DNA of 64,000 bases from Pseudomonadota bacterium. Its GTDB lineage: Bacteria > Desulfobacterota > Desulfobulbia > Desulfobulbales > Desulfurivibrionaceae. Position numbers and translations under genes: made by a program. Under the pieces are notes generated by a model that was not told where the DNA came from, did no database searches, and worked only from the letters and a program-made list of their open reading frames with translations. Shown here in pieces: positions 61,933 to 64,000 of the stretch (its first letter is position 1; every line of letters starts with the position of its first letter). Location: contig JAHJRQ010000015.1 of NCBI GenBank assembly GCA_018830485.1, positions 719,081-783,080 on the forward strand. Direction: 5' to 3'.

Positions 61933-63807
61933 ATGGCGCGGGAAAAGCGATCGATCGAAGAGAAATCCATCTGGCCCGACGCCAGGCAAATGCTTGCCAA
62001 GGCCGAGCGCGATGGGGTGGAAACGGCCTGGGACCGGCTGGAACAGCAGACCCCGCACTGCAAATTCTGCGAGCTGGGCACCACCTGTCGCAACTGCGTG
62101 ATGGGGCCGTGCCGGATCAGCGACAAGATGAAGCGCGGCGTCTGCGGCGCCGATGCGGATGTAATCGTGGCCAGGAACTTCGGCCGTTTCATCGCCGGAG
62201 GGGCTGCCGGCCACTCCGATCACGGCCGCGATCTGGTCGAGGTGCTGGAAGCCATTGTCGAGGGCGCCACCACGGATTACCGGATCCGGGATGAAGCAAA
62301 GCTGATCCGCATTGCCGGCGAGGTCGGGGTGGAAACAGAGGGGCGCGCGGTCATGGAGATCGCCCGCGATCTTCTGGAAGTGCTTTATGGCGACTTCGGC
62401 AGCCGCAAGAAAGAGGTTTCCTTTGTGTGCCGGGTGCCTGCCAAGCGGCGGGCAATCTGGAAGCAGCTCGGCATGACCCCGCGCGGGGTGGACCGGGAGA
62501 TCGCCGAGATGATGCACCGCACCCACATGGGCTGCGACAACGACGCCCCCAATACCTTGATCCACGCGGCGCGCACCGCCCTGGCCGACGGCTGGGCCGG
62601 TTCGATGATCGGCACCGAACTCTCCGACGTGATCTTCGGCACCCCCACCCCCAAAAAGGCGAAGGTGAATCTGGCGGTAATCAAGAAAGACCAGGTGAAC
62701 ATCCTGGTCCATGGCCACAACCCGGTGGTGAGCGAGATGATCGTCGCTGCCTGCCAGGACCCGGCCCTGTTGGCCAGGGCCAAGGCGCTGGGCGCCAGCG
62801 GCATCAATGTCGCCGGTCTCTGCTGCACCGGCAATGAGATCCTGGCCCGCCAGGGCATCCCCATGGCCGGCAACCACCTGATGACCGAGCTGGCCGTGGT
62901 CACCGGGGCGGTGGAGGCCATCGTCGTCGATTACCAGTGCATCATGCCGAGCCTGATCCCGGCGGCGGCCTGCTACCACACCAAATTCATCACCACCGCC
63001 GACAAGGCCAAGTTCACCGGGGCCATCCATTTCAGCGTCCACCCGGAAACCGCCCTGGCCCAAGCCAAGGAGATCGTCTCCATCGCGGTGGATGGATTCA
63101 GCAAGCGCGACCCCAATCGGGTGGAGATTCCCGGCGAGCCGGTGGAGATCATGACCGGTTTCAGCAACGAGGCGATCCTTGCCGCCCTGGGCGGCAGTCT
63201 CACCCCCCTGCTCGATGCGGTCAAGGCTGGAAAGGTGCGCGGCTTTGTGGCCATTGTCGGCTGCAACAACCCGAAATTCCAGCAGGATTCCTGCAACGTC
63301 GGCCTGGCCAAGGCATTGATCGAGAGAGACATCATGGTTCTGGTCACCGGCTGCGTGACCACCGCCGCGGGCAAGGCCGGCTTGCTGATGCCCGAGGCGA
63401 TCTCCATGGCCGGGCCGGGGCTGAAGGCGGTGTGCGGTTCCCTGGGCATCCCGCCGGTTCTGCACATGGGCAGTTGCGTGGACAACTCGCGGATCATCCA
63501 GCTTTGCGCCTTGATCGCCAACGAATTGGGAGTTGATATCTCCGATCTGCCGGTGTGCGCCTCCTCGCCCGAGTGGTATTCGGAAAAAGCGGCGGCCATC
63601 GGCCTGTATGCGGTGGCCTGCGGCATCTATACCCACCTGGGACTGCCGCCCAACATCCTCGGCTCAAAGGTGGTCACCGATCTGGCCCTGAACGGGCTGG
63701 AAGGCTTGGTTGGGGCCAGCTTCGTGGTTGAGCCCGACCCGCTCAAGGCGGCCGAGCTTCTGGACCAGCGGATCACCGGCAAGCGCAAGGCGCTGGGGCT
63801 TTGTTGA
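61933..63807 (+). CDS. cooS: Ni-Fe carbon monoxide dehydrogenase catalytic subunit
   Basis: The 624-residue enzyme interconverts CO and CO2. The N-terminal cysteines (CKFCELGTTCRNC, then GPC and GVC) supply the B and D clusters. Ligands of the Ni-Fe C-cluster are all visible: His in HGHNPVV and cysteines in GLCCTGNE, VDYQCIMP, IVGCNNPK, LVTGCVTT and HMGSCVDN. The proton-transfer histidines (GHSDHGRD) and the active-site lysine (EWYSEKAAAIG) are intact. No cooC, cooF or ACS subunit gene is in the window, though the window ends just after it. Confidence 0.97.
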   Translation: MAREKRSIEEKSIWPDARQMLAKAERDGVETAWDRLEQQTPHCKFCELGTTCRNCVMGPCRISDKMKRGVCGADADVIVARNFGRFIAGGAAGHSDHGRDLVEVLEAIVEGATTDYRIRDEAKLIRIAGEVGVETEGRAVMEIARDLLEVLYGDFGSRKKEVSFVCRVPAKRRAIWKQLGMTPRGVDREIAEMMHRTHMGCDNDAPNTLIHAARTALADGWAGSMIGTELSDVIFGTPTPKKAKVNLAVIKKDQVNILVHGHNPVVSEMIVAACQDPALLARAKALGASGINVAGLCCTGNEILARQGIPMAGNHLMTELAVVTGAVEAIVVDYQCIMPSLIPAAACYHTKFITTADKAKFTGAIHFSVHPETALAQAKEIVSIAVDGFSKRDPNRVEIPGEPVEIMTGFSNEAILAALGGSLTPLLDAVKAGKVRGFVAIVGCNNPKFQQDSCNVGLAKALIERDIMVLVTGCVTTAAGKAGLLMPEAISMAGPGLKAVCGSLGIPPVLHMGSCVDNSRIIQLCALIANELGVDISDLPVCASSPEWYSEKAAAIGLYAVACGIYTHLGLPPNILGSKVVTDLALNGLEGLVGASFVVEPDPLKAAELLDQRITGKRKALGLC

Positions 63808-63832
63808 ACCGCTCCGGCAACTATTGTATTTC

Positions 63833-63850
63833 CTGATGAGCGCTCATCAG
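63833..63850. repeat. 18-base palindrome after cooS
   Basis: CTGATGAGCGCTCATCAG is perfectly self-complementary and lies 26 bases past the cooS stop. The following bases are ATTTAAGG, so any terminator function would be weak. It could also be a protein-binding site. Confidence 0.6.
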
Positions 63851-63862
63851 ATTTAAGGAAAC

Positions 63863-64000
63863 CTTGAAAAATCAACTTCCTGTTGATTTTTCAAGCCGCA
63901 AAACCAAAACAAGTTTTGCCTTTTCTCACATTTTCAGCAACGTAAGTGGCTGAAAATGACGGGGCGTCCTTGCCCCGCACAGGAGCCTTGAATTTTTCAA
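63863..64000 (-). repeat. Multi-hairpin repeat, copy B (truncated by window end)
   Basis: This is the reverse complement of the repeat at 55811-55961. The end stem is CTTGAAAAATCAAC with its complement (14 bp), the counterpart of the 15-bp stem of copy A. The CAAAAC, CATTTTCAGC and GGGGC hairpins are unchanged. The final hairpin is cut by the window end; its visible arm reads GCACAGGAGCCTTGAA, where copy A has GCATGGGAGCC. Confidence 0.88.

Noticed and set aside
61765..63636. A 623-codon frame on the minus strand across cooS
   Set aside because: It is antisense to a CODH gene with every catalytic residue intact. The translation is His, Gly and Gln-rich without any motif, as expected for a shadow of a GC-rich gene.
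63833..63850. Rho-independent terminator after cooS
   Set aside because: The palindrome has no loop and no T-run after it, so it is listed only as a palindrome.

Overview
The window reads as a contiguous piece of a GC-rich anaerobe chromosome, most likely a member of the Desulfobacterota (Desulfobulbales-like). This is inferred from the gene mix: a carbon monoxide dehydrogenase, a pentaheme cytochrome c, a heme-binding chemoreceptor, rubredoxin, an F0 ATP synthase operon separated from F1, a CcsA-like protein directly before hemA, and many PilZ and universal stress proteins. No transposase, integrase, phage gene or CRISPR array was seen.

Region by region. 0-9 kb: a stress module. A minus-strand operon of five genes (5576 to 2229) ends at a clear terminator. 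It holds three small proteins sharing an N-terminal FAEA-(G/N)-E motif, a TauE-type permease and a tandem universal stress protein. It is divergent from a membrane histidine kinase and a sigma-54 activator, and GTTGC-N5-GCAAC palindromes lie between them. 8.7-12 kb: ParA-like ATPase with a zinc finger, a ribbon-helix-helix partner, a PilZ protein and two unknowns. 12-18 kb: hemL, then atpZ-atpI-atpB-atpE with promoter and terminator, a nucleoside phosphorylase-like gene, rimO and an IHF/HU gene. 18-26.4 kb: a pseudouridine synthase, a UbiD-family decarboxylase, a PilZ protein, and a tetrapyrrole group (siroheme dehydrogenase, CcsA/HemX-like, hemA). 26.4-31.7 kb: the conserved rpmH-rnpA-yidD-yidC-jag-mnmE block, with a strong promoter before rpmH. 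31.7-37 kb: a cyclic-nucleotide/HDOD regulator, rubredoxin, hpt, bioA, tRNA-Arg and dusB. 37-41 kb: a low-GC gene-free stretch, a chemoreceptor with a c-type heme motif, glk and small unknowns. 41-52.5 kb: a solute-binding lipoprotein, ackA and pta separated by a long inverted repeat, an RNA methyltransferase, prfC, PilZ, an ABC-F ATPase, a CHAP-like lipoprotein and a MOSC protein. 53-55.7 kb: an arsenic operon with a thioredoxin-ACR3 fusion, an ArsR regulator and two copies of a putative operator. 55.8-64 kb: srkA, a pentaheme cytochrome, a stand-alone periplasmic Cache protein, a chemoreceptor and cooS. This block is bracketed by two inverted copies of a multi-hairpin repeat of about 150 bp; the second copy runs off the window end.

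How the genes work together. ackA and pta interconvert acetyl-CoA and acetate, and CooS can oxidise CO or reduce CO2. Heme and siroheme genes supply the cytochrome, the heme chemoreceptor and sulfite-type enzymes. Two chemoreceptors, three PilZ proteins and a two-component system point to active environmental sensing. Most starts were chosen from ribosome binding sites and family alignment; they are inferences, as are all functions not tied to a named motif.
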